A program made the translations under genes and the position numbers. From Candidatus Omnitrophota bacterium (GTDB lineage: Bacteria; Omnitrophota; Gorgyraeia; Gygaellales; Profunditerraquicolaceae): a stretch of DNA of 6,512 bases. Positions 5,982 through 6,512 of the stretch are shown one piece after another (the first letter of the stretch is position 1; each line of letters begins with the position of its first letter). The DNA is taken from NCBI GenBank assembly GCA_028717985.1, contig JAQUMS010000074.1:1-6512 (forward strand). Reading direction: 5' to 3'. The notes beneath the pieces are model-generated. The model was not told where the DNA came from. It did not search any database and worked only from the letters and a program-made list of their open reading frames with translations.

Positions 5982-6512
5982 ATGGAAGATATATCGCTAA
6001 ATGAGTTTGAAAAGGACGCTTTAAAAGAAATCGGCAATATCTGTTCAGGGAGTGCCGCGACTGCGTTGTCCCAGCTGTTACAACGGAAAATAAATATTAA
6101 TGTTCCCAAGATCTTATTTTTATCGCTTGAAGATGTTCCTCAGGCTATCGGCGGCGCGGATAAATTGGTCGTCGGGCTTATTCTGCGCGTACTCGGGGAT
6201 CTTCCCGGCACGATGATGTTTGTGTTTTCACAGCGGGACGCGTTTATTCTGTCTTCCTTGATGACGGGCAAAGAAATCAACAGCGGGAAAATAATAGGGG
6301 ATATGGAACGTTCCGCGTTGAAGGAAATCGGCGTAATTCTCGCGAACGCGTATTTGGGCGGCCTGGCCAGTTTTGTAGGGATGAGTCTTGTTCCTACCGT
6401 CCCCGAGTTAATAGAGGATATGGCCGGAGCTATGGTAGACTATATTCTGATTGAACTAAGCAGTAGTACTTCGTTCGCTCTCTTAATTGAATCTGAATTT
6501 CTCGAACCTCAG
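5982..6512 (+). CDS. cheC: CheC-type CheY-P phosphatase (3' partial)
   Basis: The frame runs from ATG 5982, immediately after the cheY TAA, to the window end without a stop (177 codons). CheC of B. subtilis has about 209 residues, so some 30 are missing. CheC dephosphorylates CheY-P and in B. subtilis also binds the deamidase CheD. The first active site is complete: D12-x3-E16-x2-N19, then P42 at the family spacing (N-x22-P). 'GGADKLVVGLILRVLGDLPG' is close to the B. subtilis region. The second site keeps S111, E115 and P141 but has V118 where the catalytic Asn should be. The N-terminus lacks the FliM-like switch peptide of FliY, and no FliN part can be seen, so CheC is preferred over FliY. 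No SD is visible; start and stop are adjacent, so translation is probably coupled to cheY. Confidence 0.87.
   Translation, partial: MEDISLNEFEKDALKEIGNICSGSAATALSQLLQRKININVPKILFLSLEDVPQAIGGADKLVVGLILRVLGDLPGTMMFVFSQRDAFILSSLMTGKEINSGKIIGDMERSALKEIGVILANAYLGGLASFVGMSLVPTVPELIEDMAGAMVDYILIELSSSTSFALLIESEFLEPQ

Noticed and set aside
5456..6109. 217-codon open frame on the minus strand opposite cheY and the start of cheC
   Set aside because: Its translation is Ser/Thr/Ile-rich low-complexity sequence mirroring the codon pattern of the genuine cheY and cheC; it has no family resemblance.
4696..6512. Functional operon linking glycan synthesis to CheY/CheC signalling
   Set aside because: A candidate terminator and a near-consensus promoter separate the two groups, so co-regulation is not supported by the sequence.

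Overview
The window looks like chromosomal DNA of a moderately AT-rich, probably uncultured bacterium. It has Shine-Dalgarno sites, a consensus sigma-70-type promoter, tightly packed operon-like genes, and a CheY/CheC pair of the Bacillus/Thermotoga type. The phylum cannot be fixed from sequence alone. CheC occurs in Bacillota, Thermotogota, some Proteobacteria, several candidate phyla and Archaea; a candidate phylum such as Omnitrophota is only a guess. All supported genes are on the + strand.

Region 1 (2-781) is the 3' end of a large secreted or surface protein. It holds two tandem bacterial Ig-like repeats and a C-terminal domain resembling the PxKF family. A very AT-rich 261-bp gap (782-1042) with no gene follows.

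Region 2 (1043-5505) is a compact five-gene run: GT4 glycosyltransferase, SAM methyltransferase, GT4 glycosyltransferase, SAM methyltransferase, then a multi-pass membrane protein of the LPG-synthase-TM/flippase-like family (UPF0104). Junctions are +2 bp, a 4-bp ATGA overlap, +25 bp and 0 bp, so the genes are almost certainly co-transcribed and partly translationally coupled. The likely role is assembly and methyl-decoration of a surface glycan or glycolipid, with the membrane protein acting on the lipid-linked product. No sugar-nucleotide synthesis genes, Wzx/Wzy or ligase are visible, so the substrate is unknown. The first glycosyltransferase and the gap before it are clearly more AT-rich than the rest.

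Region 3 (5506-6512) is a separate transcription unit. A weak hairpin/T-run sits at the flippase stop. It is followed by a near-perfect promoter (TTGACC, 17 bp, TATAAT), a good RBS, cheY, and an immediately adjacent cheC cut by the window end. CheY carries the phospho-relay signal and CheC is a CheY-P phosphatase. Two details stand out: a three-residue insertion after the 'MP' motif of CheY, and loss of the catalytic Asn in the second CheC active site. I see no clearly novel multi-gene system. The best leads are the paired GT/MT cassette, the divergent N-terminally short flippase-like protein with a poly-A slippery site, and the altered CheY/CheC pair.
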